Source: Actinoalloteichus fjordicus (GTDB taxonomy: Bacteria > Actinomycetota > Actinomycetes > Mycobacteriales > Pseudonocardiaceae). Taken from it: a DNA stretch of 64,000 nucleotides. A program made the position numbers and the translations under genes. Of the stretch, positions 53,348 to 62,535 are shown one piece after another. Location of the stretch: assembly GCF_001941625.1 (NCBI RefSeq), contig NZ_CP016076.1, forward strand, positions 2,418,001-2,482,000, in the 5' to 3' direction. Position 1 is the first letter of the stretch. Every line of letters starts with the position of its first letter. The notes below the pieces were generated by a model. It was not told where the DNA came from. It saw nothing but the letters and a program-made list of their open reading frames with translations, and searched no databases.

Positions 53348-53890
53348 CTATTCGTTGTGCGTCGAGATGTGCACGTAGTTGCCTGCGGGGTCGGAGACGA
53401 AGCCGCCGCGCTCGCCCCACCAGAAGTCCTGCGGCCTGCTCACGGGGCGGCCGCCTGCCCGGATCGACGCCCGCCAGGTCTTGTCCACGTCCTCGACGAG
53501 GACCGTGAGGTCGTTGCTCCGTCGACGGCCCGGCAACGGCCCGAAGTCGAGGCCGGTGGCATCACTGATCTCGTCGGCACTGGCCAGCGCAAGGAAGAAG
53601 GTGTCATTCTGCAGAGTCGCGAAGACCGGCGGGCCCTCGCCGTCCTCCGGCATTCGGTACAACTCCTCGAAACCGAGAGACTCGTAAAAGGTGATCATCG
53701 GAACCAGGTCGTGGCCGTACAAGGTCGGCTGTCCGTAACGCGCCACCTGCTGGGTCGGCTGTGGCGAATTCGCCGCCGCGCTCGCAGTGGCGTTCGAGTC
53801 TTGCGGGGCCGCCGTCGACGTCAGGCCGAGGGTCACTGCGGCGGCCATCGCTAATCCGGAAATCCATTGCGAGGTGACTACAGCTCTCAT
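53348..53890 (-). CDS. Exported VOC/glyoxalase-fold protein
   Basis: 180 residues. The N-terminus (MRAVVTSQWISGLAMAAAVT...) is a Sec-type signal peptide with a likely cleavage after an Ala near residue 30. The rest is one VOC domain: MITFYESLGFEELYR, FFLALASADEI, LTVLVEDVDKTWRA and GGFVSDPAGNYVHIS. VOC proteins include glyoxalases and drug-binding resistance proteins, normally cytoplasmic, so secretion is unusual. ATG 53890 follows AAGGAG. It may sequester or modify the product outside the cell; this is inference. Confidence 0.85.
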   Translation of the reverse strand: MRAVVTSQWISGLAMAAAVTLGLTSTAAPQDSNATASAAANSPQPTQQVARYGQPTLYGHDLVPMITFYESLGFEELYRMPEDGEGPPVFATLQNDTFFLALASADEISDATGLDFGPLPGRRRSNDLTVLVEDVDKTWRASIRAGGRPVSRPQDFWWGERGGFVSDPAGNYVHISTHNE

Positions 53891-54139
53891 TCCGTCACTC
53901 CTTGCTTGCTGATTCCGGTCGCATGGCACGGAATCACTTCGGTGCCGCATTCATGAGGCTTGGTCACGATATCTGGAGAGGCCTCGTATTCCACTCGAAT
54001 GCATCTTGCGTGCATCGAGCGGCACCGAAATTGCTGCGGAGAGTGAGTGAATGAACTCGTAGGGCGATGGGCGACGGACGGCCCGGCCACGGGATCGGGC
54101 GATGGGGCCGGCCGGCCGGCGCTGCTCGGTCGCTTCGAA

Positions 54140-54514
54140 TCAGTTCCAGGCGGGCGGCGGAGTGGTCAGGCCGATGATGTTGCCGTCCGGGTCGGTGATG
54201 TCGGCCTGACGTCCCCACGGCAGGTCCTGCGGGCCGTCCACCGGGACTCCGGCCGCCGACAGTCGTGCGCAGTCCGCGTCGATGTCCGAGGTCAGCAGCA
54301 TTAGTCCGCGCACGCTGCCGGGGACCAGACTCGGATACCAGGTGACCAGCACGATGCTGGTGGTCGATCCCTTCGGTGCGACCTGGAGCCATCGTCGCCC
54401 GCCCAGATCTCGATCGAGGATCAACTCGAATCCGAGCTTGTCGACGTAGAACTCCAGTGCCTTGTCCTGATCGGACACCGGAACCGAGAACAGCTGAACG
54501 CCAGTAATACTCAT
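54140..54514 (-). CDS. VOC/glyoxalase-fold protein (bleomycin-resistance-like)
   Basis: 124 residues, one VOC domain: QLFSVPVSDQDKALEFYVDK, GGRRWLQVAPKGS, LLTSDIDADCARLSAAGVP and QADITDPDGNIIGL. Cytoplasmic. ATG 54514 has no ribosome site but lies directly after a consensus-like promoter, so leaderless. It might be a resistance or dioxygenase-type protein. It is the last gene before the ruv operon and may or may not belong to the cluster. Confidence 0.88.
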   Translation of the reverse strand: MSITGVQLFSVPVSDQDKALEFYVDKLGFELILDRDLGGRRWLQVAPKGSTTSIVLVTWYPSLVPGSVRGLMLLTSDIDADCARLSAAGVPVDGPQDLPWGRQADITDPDGNIIGLTTPPPAWN

Positions 54515-54550
54515 AATACGAATATTACGTCTCTGACTCGGGGCAGTCAA
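54504..54550 (-). promoter_or_regulatory. Leaderless sigma-70-type promoter with overlapping palindrome
   Basis: On the minus strand TTGACT (54550-54545) and TAATAT (54527-54522) are exactly 17 bases apart, placing the transcription start at or next to the ATG at 54514. An imperfect 25-bp palindrome with GTAATA/TATTAC ends (54504-54528) covers the -10 box and start codon, so the gene is probably controlled by a repressor. Confidence 0.65.
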
Positions 54551-54826
54551 CGGATCTCTGGCAGGCGGCCCGGCCCGCAGGGCAGGCCGGAACCGGATCG
54601 GATGAGGCGAACGCCACGGCCGCCGCGCAGGCAAGGCCTCGGGTCGATTCTGCGACCGTGCGCTCCACGGCTGCTGTTGCTCGCGTATGCCGTCCGGGGC
54701 ACCGGCGGACGTCGTCGCGAGCGCCCTGTTCCATCGGCGGGACTCGTGGTGCGCGTGGTGCCACGGCGCGGCATGGTCAACCGGTAGCCTCACTCGAACT
54801 GATGTTCGTGGGCGGGAGGCGGCGGG

Positions 54827-55708
54827 GTGCGGGTGCTCGGTGTTGACCCGGGGCTGACCCGGTGCGGTCTGGGCGTGGTGGACGGCGGGTCCGGCCGAGC
54901 GATCTCCTGTGTGTCGGTCGGCGTCGTGCGCTCCCCACCGGAGGCCGAGCTGCCCGTGCGGCTGGGGCTGATCGCCGACGGAGTCGAGCAGTGGCTCGAC
55001 GAGTACCGGCCGGACGTGGTCGCCGTCGAGCGCGTCTTCAGCCAGCACAACGTGCGGTCCGCGATGGGGACCGCACAGGCGGGCGGGGTCGTCGCGCTGC
55101 TGGCCGGGCGACGGGGCCTCCCGGTGCGATTCCACACGCCCAGCGAGGTCAAGGCCGCCGTCACGGGGTCCGGCCGGGCCGACAAGGCCCAGGTGACCGC
55201 CATGGTGACCCGCCTGCTCCGGCTGGACGAGCCGCCGAAGCCCGCCGACGCCGCCGACGCCCTCGCGCTGGCCGTCTGTCACCTCTGGCGGGCACCCGTG
55301 ATGGATCGGATGGCCAGGGCCGAGGCGGAGTCCGAGCGGCTCGCCAAGGCCCACCGCGCCCGGCTGTCCGAAGCAGGCGTTCGGCCCGCCCGGCCCGCCT
55401 CGGTGCCCGCCGCCCGGCCCGCGACGCCGCCGAACGCCGCCGCCCGGTCGACGCGGGCTGCGGCCGAGCCGAGAGGCAGGCAGGCGGCGGGCGCGGCCGC
55501 CTCGCCCCGGGCCGCCAGGCAGGCGACCGACGCCCCGCCGCAGGCGGCTGCCTCGGCGGCCCGCCGGGCGCGGCAGTCTGATCCGAGGAAGCCTGCCGGT
55601 CGGACGCCGCCTGCCGATGCGCCGACGGCCCCGGCGCCGGGCGGGCAGCCGACGTCGGCGTCCGACGGGGACGCGCGGTCGAACAAGACGAGAGAGGTGC
55701 GGGAATGA
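54827..55708 (+). CDS. ruvC: Holliday junction endonuclease RuvC with long C-terminal extension
   Basis: 293 residues. The catalytic core is in the first ~165 residues: [14 protein letters not shown] with Asp7, VVAVERVF with Glu68, and [14 protein letters not shown] with Asp141 and Asp144. RuvC proteins are usually 160-190 residues long; here ~110 extra residues rich in Ala, Pro and Arg follow and look disordered. It resolves Holliday junctions with RuvAB. GTG 54827 begins the domain. The stop overlaps the ruvA start (ATGA). First gene of the chromosomal backbone part. Confidence 0.96.
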   Translation: MRVLGVDPGLTRCGLGVVDGGSGRAISCVSVGVVRSPPEAELPVRLGLIADGVEQWLDEYRPDVVAVERVFSQHNVRSAMGTAQAGGVVALLAGRRGLPVRFHTPSEVKAAVTGSGRADKAQVTAMVTRLLRLDEPPKPADAADALALAVCHLWRAPVMDRMARAEAESERLAKAHRARLSEAGVRPARPASVPAARPATPPNAAARSTRAAAEPRGRQAAGAAASPRAARQATDAPPQAAASAARRARQSDPRKPAGRTPPADAPTAPAPGGQPTSASDGDARSNKTREVRE

Positions 55709-56304
55709 TCGCTTCGGTACGCGGCCGGGTGCAGGCGGTCGCCCTCGACCACGTGGTGGTGGAGGTCGCAGGCATCGGCCTGGCGGTTCGCACGACGCCT
55801 GCGACGCTGGCCACACTGCGGCGAGGCGACGAGGCCGAGCTGATGACCAGCCTGGTGATCCGGGAGGACTCCTGGACGCTCTACGGATTCGTCGACGCCG
55901 ACGCGCGGACGCTCTTCGAACTCGTGCAGACGGTCTCGGGCATCGGGCCCCGGATCGCACTGGCCATGCTGGCGGTCCTGGAACCCGACCAGCTTCGACA
56001 CGCGGTGTCCGACGGCGATCTCACGGCCTTGACCCAGGTGCCGGGCATCGGCAGGAAGGGTGCGGAGCGGCTCGTCGTCGAGCTGCGAGACAAGGTCGGC
56101 CCCGCAGGGTCCGCCGGAGCCGGTCTGCCGAGTTCCGCCGTCTCGCAAGTCCGGCCGAGCGTGGTCGACGCGCTGGTCGGACTCGGCTTCACCGGCAAGC
56201 AGGCCGAACAGGCGGTGGACGCCGTGCTTGCCGAACCGGACGGGCCCGACGACACCGCCGGGGTGCTCCGGCGGTCGCTGGCGATACTGGGGCGCAAGAG
56301 ATAG
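55705..56304 (+). CDS. ruvA: Holliday junction branch migration protein RuvA
   Basis: 199 residues, full length. OB-fold start [20 protein letters not shown], helix-hairpin-helix motifs [14 protein letters not shown] and [17 protein letters not shown], and the C-terminal domain III ([19 protein letters not shown]) that contacts RuvB. Overlaps ruvC by four bases. Confidence 0.97.
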   Translation: MIASVRGRVQAVALDHVVVEVAGIGLAVRTTPATLATLRRGDEAELMTSLVIREDSWTLYGFVDADARTLFELVQTVSGIGPRIALAMLAVLEPDQLRHAVSDGDLTALTQVPGIGRKGAERLVVELRDKVGPAGSAGAGLPSSAVSQVRPSVVDALVGLGFTGKQAEQAVDAVLAEPDGPDDTAGVLRRSLAILGRKR

Positions 56305-56497
56305 TCCGGTGTGACGACGTCGCAGGCCCCCGATCCCCGGTGCCCGGACCGGCGGCGCGCCGACCGGCGCGTACGACGGAGCAGGCCGCACGAACCCTGT
56401 GCAGGTCGGAGCCGGTTTTGATCACGCTGGAACGCCGAGCGGAGCCGGACGTCGTACCGGACAGATCGCGAACAGCACGGGAGCGGGGGAGCAGCTG

Positions 56498-57613
56498 GTG
56501 ACCGAGGAACGCTTCACTGCCGAGGAGGAGCGGGTGGCCGAGGAGGACTGGGAGGTCGATGCCGTCGACCTCGACGCGGTCGGGCTGTCGCCGCACGCCG
56601 AGCCTGCGGAGCAGGACGTCGAGTCGACGCTGCGACCCCGCGACCTCAGCGAGTTCATCGGCCAGCCCCGCGTCCGCGAGCAGCTCGAACTGGTGCTCTC
56701 CGGGGCGTTGCGGCGCGGCAGGCCGCCGGACCACGTCCTGCTCTCCGGGCCGCCCGGCCTCGGCAAGACCAGCCTCTCGATGATCATCGCCGCCGAGCTG
56801 GGCTCGGCGCTGCGGGTCACCTCGGGGCCCGCGATGGAGCGTGCGGGCGACCTGGCCGCGATGCTGTCCAACCTCGTCGAGGGCGACGTGTTGTTCATCG
56901 ACGAGATCCACCGCATCGCCCGGCCCGCCGAGGAGATGCTGTATCTGGCGATGGAGGACCTCCGCGTCGACGTGGTGGTCGGCAAGGGGCCGGGCGCGAC
57001 GAGCATCCCGTTGGAGATCGCCCCGTTCACCCTCGTCGGGGCGACCACGCGGGCGGGTTCGCTGACGGGCCCGCTGCGGGACCGGTTCGGCTTCACCGCG
57101 CATATGGAGTTCTACAGTCCCGCCGAGTTGGAACAGGTGCTGCGGCGGTCCGCTGCGATCCTGGGGGTGGCCCTGCACCCGGAGGGCGCGGACGAGATCG
57201 CGGGCCGGTCTCGCGGCACACCCCGGATCGCCAATCGCCTGCTGCGTCGGGTCCGTGACTTCGCCGAGGTCCGAGCGGACGGCACCGTGACGAGGTCGGT
57301 GGCCAGGGCCGCACTGGAGGTCTACGAGGTCGACGAGCTCGGTCTGGATCGACTGGACCTCGCGGTCCTCGGCGCCCTGGTCCGATCGTTCGGCGGCGGC
57401 CCGGTGGGGGTGTCGACGCTGGCGGTCGCGGTCGGTGAACAGCCGTCCACCGTCGAGGAGGTCTGCGAGCCGTTCCTGGTCCGGGCCGGGATGCTGGCCA
57501 GGACTCCGAGAGGCCGGGTCGCCACCGCCGCTGCCTGGCATCACCTCGGTCTCACACCGCCGCCGGAGGCCGTCGGCGGCACCGGATCACTCTTCGCGAT
57601 GGATCAGGACTAG
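56498..57613 (+). CDS. ruvB: Holliday junction DNA helicase RuvB
   Basis: 371 residues. Walker [13 protein letters not shown], Walker [13 protein letters not shown], sensor 1 [19 protein letters not shown], and the C-terminal winged helix ([18 protein letters not shown]). ATP-driven motor for branch migration with RuvA. GTG 56498 after GGGGGAG is preferred; an in-frame GTG 99 bases upstream is possible but has no ribosome site. The ~20 extra N-terminal acidic residues before the core are seen in other actinobacteria. Confidence 0.96.
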   Translation: MTEERFTAEEERVAEEDWEVDAVDLDAVGLSPHAEPAEQDVESTLRPRDLSEFIGQPRVREQLELVLSGALRRGRPPDHVLLSGPPGLGKTSLSMIIAAELGSALRVTSGPAMERAGDLAAMLSNLVEGDVLFIDEIHRIARPAEEMLYLAMEDLRVDVVVGKGPGATSIPLEIAPFTLVGATTRAGSLTGPLRDRFGFTAHMEFYSPAELEQVLRRSAAILGVALHPEGADEIAGRSRGTPRIANRLLRRVRDFAEVRADGTVTRSVARAALEVYEVDELGLDRLDLAVLGALVRSFGGGPVGVSTLAVAVGEQPSTVEEVCEPFLVRAGMLARTPRGRVATAAAWHHLGLTPPPEAVGGTGSLFAMDQD

Positions 57614-57778
57614 ACTCGGTGTCTGACCTGACGTCTCAGTGCGCTCACCGGAGTCGGGGAGTGTCCCGCAGGCACGGGTGGTGGGTCATCAGCACAGCAG
57701 GCCTGGCACACTGGGTAGTCGATACCCGAACAACCGGACGAACCGTGCGTCGAGCAGGCGTCCGCTGAACGGAGAACG

Positions 57779-58219
57779 ATGGAATCCTTCATCTTTCCGC
57801 TGCTCCTGCTCCTGCTGGTGCTGCCGCTGTTCCTGGCCAGCCGAAAGCAGAAGCGCGCGATGCAGGAGATGCAGCAGCTGCAGAGCTCCCTTGCTCCTGG
57901 CGACCGTGTGATGACCAGCTCTGGCCTCTACGGAACCGTCACCGACACCGCTGAGGACACCATCGACGTGGAGATCGCCCCCGGCGTCACCACGACGTGG
58001 GTCCGGGCGGCCGTCCGCGAGAAGGTGGTGACCGCCGACGAGCTTCCCGAGAGCATCGACGAGACCGACGACTCCGACGACCTCGAGCGTTCGCTCGACG
58101 CGGACGCCGACACCACGAAGGCCACCGACTCGGCTGATGTGACCGAGGACACGGTCGACGCCGAGAAGGCCACCTCCGGTGCGGGCGCGAAGTCCGCCGA
58201 GGCGGGCAAGACCGCCTGA
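57779..58219 (+). CDS. yajC: Sec translocase accessory subunit YajC
   Basis: 146 residues. One N-terminal membrane helix (FIFPLLLLLLVLPLFLA) followed by the YajC domain (LAPGDRVMTSSGLYGTVTD; IDVEIAPGVTTTWVRAAV) and an acidic Thr/Asp/Ala-rich tail of ~50 residues. YajC normally forms a complex with SecD and SecF, encoded next in most actinobacteria. Here a hairpin and relA follow instead. ATG 57779 follows GGAG. Confidence 0.95.
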   Translation: MESFIFPLLLLLLVLPLFLASRKQKRAMQEMQQLQSSLAPGDRVMTSSGLYGTVTDTAEDTIDVEIAPGVTTTWVRAAVREKVVTADELPESIDETDDSDDLERSLDADADTTKATDSADVTEDTVDAEKATSGAGAKSAEAGKTA

Positions 58220-58242
58220 CGACGCCGAGCACGACCGGTCAC

Positions 58243-58301
58243 GATCGCCCGCAGTTCGGCCTGCTCCCTTCGGGGGAGCCGGGTCGAGCAGGCGGGCGAT
58301 C
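58243..58301 (+). terminator. Compound hairpin after yajC
   Basis: Outer perfect 10-bp arms GATCGCCCGC (58243-58252) and GCGGGCGATC (58292-58301) enclose an inner CCTGCTC/GAGCAGG pairing. It lies 24 bases after the yajC stop, at the place where secD usually begins. Confidence 0.6.
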
Positions 58302-58502
58302 GTCGTCAGCGGGCGTGCCGCCGTGACGGAGGCCCATGCCATGGGGTGTCCCCTGCCGTGGGGAGAGTTCGACACGGCTGCTTCACCCTGACGGAACACG
58401 GCGGTCGGGATCGGCGTTATCCTCGTCATCCGGGTCACCCGGAGACGGACTCGGGTCGTGCCCCCCGCGCGGGGACAACGAACAACGCAATGAGTCTGGA
58501 GC

Positions 58503-60818
58503 ATGCCGGTGAGTCAGGACGTCGAACAGGCCTCGCCGGGCCAGGCTGAGGCGCCGAGGCAGCCGTCGGCCACCCGTCGCGTCCGGGCCAGGCTCGCCCG
58601 CCGCATCACGGCTCAGCGGTCCTCTTCGGTCAAACAGGTGCTCGAGCCCCTGGCGGCCGTGCACCGGCAACTGCACCCGAAGGCCGATCTCGCGCTTCTG
58701 CAGGGCGCCTACGACGTGGCCGAGGAGAAGCACCGCAGTCAGCGACGCAAGTCCGGCGACCCCTACATCACCCACCCGCTCGCGGTGGCCACCATCCTGG
58801 CCGAGCTGGGCATGGACACCACCACCCTGGTCGCGGCCCTGCTCCACGACACGGTTGAGGACACCGACTACTCGCTCGACCGGCTGCGCACCGACTTCAG
58901 CGACGAGATCGCCCACCTCGTGGACGGGGTGACCAAGCTCGACAAGGTCAAGCTCGGCGCAGCCGCCGAGGCCGAGACGATTCGCAAGATGGTCATCGCG
59001 ATGGCCCGTGATCCTCGGGTCCTGGTCATCAAGCTCGCCGACCGGCTGCACAACATGCGCACCATGCGCTTCCTCCCGCCGGAGAAGCAGGCCCGCAAGG
59101 CCCGCGAGACCCTGGAGGTACTGGCTCCGCTGGCACATCGGCTAGGCATGGCGACCGTCAAGTGGGAACTGGAGGACCTGGCCTTCGCCATCCTCCAGCC
59201 CAAGAAGTACGACGAGATCGTTCGGCTGGTCGCCAACCGCGCCCCCTCGCGCGACACCTACCTGCGAGGCGTGGTCAGCCAGCTCACCGACAATCTGAAC
59301 AGCGCCCGGCTGGTCGCCAGGGTCGAGGGCAGGCCCAAGCACTACTACTCGATCCACCAGAAGATGATCGTGCGGGGCCGCGACTTCGACGACATCCACG
59401 ATCTGGTCGGCGTGCGCATCCTGGTCGACGAGGTGCGGGACTGCTACGCGGCGATGGGCGTCGTCCACGCACTCTGGCAGCCGATGCCCGGCCGGTTCAA
59501 GGACTACATCGCCCAGCCTCGGTTCGGCGTCTACCAGTCGCTGCACACGACCGTCATCGGCCCGGACGGCAAGCCGCTCGAAGTGCAGATCCGCACCCAC
59601 GAGATGCACCGCACCGCCGAGTACGGCATCGCAGCGCACTGGCGGTACAAGGAGACCAAGGGCAACAACGGCAGCGGCACCTCCGCCGTCGAGGTCGACG
59701 AGATGGCGTGGATGCGCCAGCTGCTCGACTGGCAGCGCGAGGCGGCCGATCCCGGCGACTTCCTGGAGTCGCTGCGATACGACCTCGCGACCCGCGAGAT
59801 CTTCGTCTTCACGCCCAAGGGCGATGTCATCACGTTGCCCACGGGTTCCACGCCCGTCGACTTCGCCTACGCCGTGCACACCGAGGTCGGCCACCGCTGC
59901 ATCGGCGCCAGGGTCAACGGCAGGCTCGTGGCGCTGGAGCGCGAGCTGGAGAACGGCGAGGTCGTCGAGATCTTCACCTCGAAGGCCGAGGGCGCCGGGC
60001 CCAGCCGGGACTGGCTGTCCTTCACCGCCTCGCCGCGCGCGCGGGCCAAGATCAAGCAATGGTTCGCCAAGGAGCGCCGCGAGGAGGCCATCGAGAGCGG
60101 CAAGGAGGCCATCGCCCGCGAGCTGCGGCGGGTCGGCCTGCCGCTGCAGCGGCTCGTCTCGGCGGACTCCCTCGGCGCGGTCGCGCGCGAGTTGCACTAC
60201 ACCGACATCAGCACGCTGTACGCGGCGGTCGGGGAGCATCACTCCTCGGCCAAGCACGTCGTCACCCGCCTGATGGCGCTGGTCGGCGGCGAGGAGCATG
60301 CCGAGGAGGAGCTGGCCGAGCGGTCGACCCCCTCCACGATGCATCACCGCAGGCGGGCCACCGCCGACGCGGGCGTCGTCGTGAAGGACGCGGGCGACGT
60401 GTGGGTCAAGCTCGCGCGCTGCTGCACGCCCGTGCCCGGCGACGAGATCCTCGGCTTCGTCACGCGGGGCGGCGGGGTCAGCGTGCACCGCACCGACTGC
60501 ACCAACGCCGACGAACTGCGTGCCACGCCCGAGCGGCTGCTCCCGGTGGAGTGGGCGCCGTCCTCCTCCTCGGTGTTCCTGGTGGCCATTCAGGTCGAGG
60601 CGCTCGATCGGCACCGGCTGCTCTCCGACGTCACGAAGATCCTCGCCGACGAGCGGGTCAACATCCTCTCGGCCTCGGTCACCACCACCAGGGACCGGGT
60701 GGCGGTCAGCCGCTTCTCCTTCGAGATGGGCGACCCGAAGCACCTCGGCCACGTGTTGAAGGCGGTCCGCAACATCGAGGGCGTCTACGACGTCTACCGG
60801 GTGACCTCCACCGCCTGA
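58503..60818 (+). CDS. relA: RelA/SpoT-family (p)ppGpp synthetase/hydrolase
   Basis: 771 residues, the usual long Rel form. HD hydrolase domain ([32 protein letters not shown]), synthetase domain ([44 protein letters not shown]), TGS domain ([20 protein letters not shown]), a Cys-containing region ([20 protein letters not shown]) and a C-terminal ACT domain. It controls the stringent response and in actinomycetes influences antibiotic production. ATG 58503 and GTG 58509 are both possible starts. Confidence 0.97.
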   Translation: MPVSQDVEQASPGQAEAPRQPSATRRVRARLARRITAQRSSSVKQVLEPLAAVHRQLHPKADLALLQGAYDVAEEKHRSQRRKSGDPYITHPLAVATILAELGMDTTTLVAALLHDTVEDTDYSLDRLRTDFSDEIAHLVDGVTKLDKVKLGAAAEAETIRKMVIAMARDPRVLVIKLADRLHNMRTMRFLPPEKQARKARETLEVLAPLAHRLGMATVKWELEDLAFAILQPKKYDEIVRLVANRAPSRDTYLRGVVSQLTDNLNSARLVARVEGRPKHYYSIHQKMIVRGRDFDDIHDLVGVRILVDEVRDCYAAMGVVHALWQPMPGRFKDYIAQPRFGVYQSLHTTVIGPDGKPLEVQIRTHEMHRTAEYGIAAHWRYKETKGNNGSGTSAVEVDEMAWMRQLLDWQREAADPGDFLESLRYDLATREIFVFTPKGDVITLPTGSTPVDFAYAVHTEVGHRCIGARVNGRLVALERELENGEVVEIFTSKAEGAGPSRDWLSFTASPRARAKIKQWFAKERREEAIESGKEAIARELRRVGLPLQRLVSADSLGAVARELHYTDISTLYAAVGEHHSSAKHVVTRLMALVGGEEHAEEELAERSTPSTMHHRRRATADAGVVVKDAGDVWVKLARCCTPVPGDEILGFVTRGGGVSVHRTDCTNADELRATPERLLPVEWAPSSSSVFLVAIQVEALDRHRLLSDVTKILADERVNILSASVTTTRDRVAVSRFSFEMGDPKHLGHVLKAVRNIEGVYDVYRVTSTA

Positions 60819-61012
60819 GGCCCGGAGTCCTCGGCGCGAGCTGCGCAGGCCGTCCGGCGCGTCAGCGGGAACTGCGGTGTGCCGCCCGAGCCGCTTGGGG
60901 AGGGGAGGCGTCGGGCGACACGCCGGGTCAGTCCGAAGCGTTTCTTGGGCGTGTCGGTCACGAGTCGGTAACCTGGGGTCGCTTGATCACGCAACACCCC
61001 TGGAAGTACAGG

Positions 61013-61417
61013 GTGGCACCGGCCCTCCGGGGCCGGTGAGGATCGCAACGTCTTGATGGTGTCGTGCTGCTCCTCGGGGTTCGCGGTGGCACCGGCCCTC
61101 CGGGGCCGGTGAGGATCGCAACTGATCCCATCGCGAACCAAGGAGACGACGTGTCAGCAGGTGGCACCGGCCCTCCGGGGCCGGTGAGGATCGCAACAGG
61201 TCGGCGATGCGGATCTCCACATGCGGATCGAGCAGGTGGCACCGGCCCTCCGGGGCCGGTGAGGATCGCAACTACCGGCGCGAGAAGGTGCGCCACGTCG
61301 CCGAGGAGTGGCACCGGCCCTCCGGGGCCGGTGAGGATCGCAACCTCGCTGGCTGGACGGCGCGGCACACGCCGAGGGCCGGTGGCACCGGCCCTGCGGG
61401 GCCGGTGAGGATCGAAC
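61013..61417 (+). CRISPR. CRISPR array, six repeats and five spacers
   Basis: 37-base repeats start GTGGCACCGGCCC and end GGTGAGGATCGCAAC. The inner CACCGGCCC/GGGCCGGTG pair forms a 9-bp hairpin. Repeats begin at 61013, 61086, 61161, 61236, 61308 and 61382. Five are identical; the last has a C-to-G change and a lost C (GATCGAAC) and is 36 bases. Spacers are 36, 38, 38, 35 and 37 bases and unrelated. The degenerate last repeat places the old end on the right and the leader on the left, in 60819-61012. No cas gene is in the window, so interference proteins must be encoded elsewhere or be absent. Confidence 0.95.
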
Positions 61418-61502
61418 GCCCGCCGCCGAGCGAGATCGCACCAACGCCGCCGAGCGACCCGCAGCCCGCCCACCCCGGCCCCTGCACACACCCGAACATG
61501 CA

Positions 61503-61544
61503 GACAGCCCCGGCCCGCCGTCAGCGGCGTCGACCGGGGCTGTC
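61503..61544 (-). terminator. Terminator of the cyclophilin gene
   Basis: Perfect 11-bp arms GACAGCCCCGG (61503-61513) and CCGGGGCTGTC (61534-61544), with a 20-base loop that can pair further (CGCC/GGCG), about 20 bases beyond the cyclophilin stop. Confidence 0.7.
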
Positions 61545-61564
61545 GTGGTCGTGCGGGGAGAGGA

Positions 61565-62377
61565 TCAGCTCGCGATGCCGACGCTCTCGATGATGGTCTC
61601 GGTGTTCGGCGGACCGTCGCCTGCACCGGTGGCCTCGCCTGCCTCGGCGATCTCGTCGACCACGCCGAGTCCGGCCTCGTCGACGGTGCCGAAGACCGTG
61701 TACGACGGGGGAAGCTCGGAGTCGCCGTAGACGATGAAGAACTGCGAGCCGCTGGTGTCGGGGCCCGCGTTGGCCATGGCCAGCGTTCCCCGGCCGTAGG
61801 TCTCCTCGCCGGTCAGCTCGTCGGCGACGGCGTAGCCGGGGCCGCCGCTGCCGGTGCCCGTCGGGTCGCCGCACTGGAGGACCTCGAGGGAGCCCTCCGA
61901 GGTGACCAGCCGGTGGCAGGGCGACTCGTCGAAGTAGCCGCTCTCGGCGAGGTGCAGGAAGCTCTGTACCGTGCACGGCGCTGCCGCACGATCCAGGCTC
62001 ACTCCGACCTCGCCCTGATTCGTCGTCAGCGTGGCCTCGACGGTGCCCTCGGCGGGCGTCGGATCGACGTCCTCGGGGACCGCGACCTCCTTGGCGGGCG
62101 GCTCGCCGCCGATGATGTAGCCGCAGGGGCCCTCGGTGGTCTCGGTCGGGGGCATCTCGTCCGAGGCGGCGGGCGGATCGGTCTGTCCGGCGGCCTCCGC
62201 GTCGTCGCCCCCGCCCTGGGTGGCGAAGAAGTAGACGAGGCCGACGACCAGGACCGTCCCCAGCACCGTCGCGCTCATCGCGATCGTGCGACGGCGTTTG
62301 GCACGTTGGGCACGGCGTTGGAGCTGCCGTTCAAGCTTCCGCTTGGCGGCTGCGCGACGTTGCTCGTTGGTGGGCAC
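61565..62377 (-). CDS. Membrane-anchored cyclophilin-type peptidyl-prolyl isomerase
   Basis: 270 residues. A basic cytoplasmic N-terminus (AAAKRKLERQLQRRAQRAKR), one membrane helix (SATVLGTVLVVGLVYFFA), an acidic/Pro-rich linker, and a C-terminal cyclophilin domain with QCGDPTGTGSGGPGYAVADE, LAMANAGPDTSGSQFFIVYG and YTVFGTVDEAG. Some active-site positions of classic cyclophilins (FHRxx...QGGD) are changed (CHRLV...QCGD). It probably helps protein folding outside the membrane. Found near relA in many actinobacteria. Confidence 0.93.
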   Translation of the reverse strand: MPTNEQRRAAAKRKLERQLQRRAQRAKRRRTIAMSATVLGTVLVVGLVYFFATQGGGDDAEAAGQTDPPAASDEMPPTETTEGPCGYIIGGEPPAKEVAVPEDVDPTPAEGTVEATLTTNQGEVGVSLDRAAAPCTVQSFLHLAESGYFDESPCHRLVTSEGSLEVLQCGDPTGTGSGGPGYAVADELTGEETYGRGTLAMANAGPDTSGSQFFIVYGDSELPPSYTVFGTVDEAGLGVVDEIAEAGEATGAGDGPPNTETIIESVGIAS

Positions 62378-62535
62378 CGGCTCCCTCCTAGGGATGCTGG
62401 AGACGGGGGTGGCAGGCGGCAGTCTAGAGCGCCCGGGTGTGGTCTGTGTGTACCGGGAGGCGCCGGCTAGGCTGACCTGTCTGCGGGGCTGGTCGACGAC
62501 TCGCCCCGATCACCGGTTCACACGAAAGGCACCTC

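Noticed and set aside
61064-61408. An open frame with repeated GTGPPGPVRIAT peptide, looking like a repeat protein
   Set aside because: It is the CRISPR array read as protein; the repeats are identical at DNA level and the spacers unrelated.
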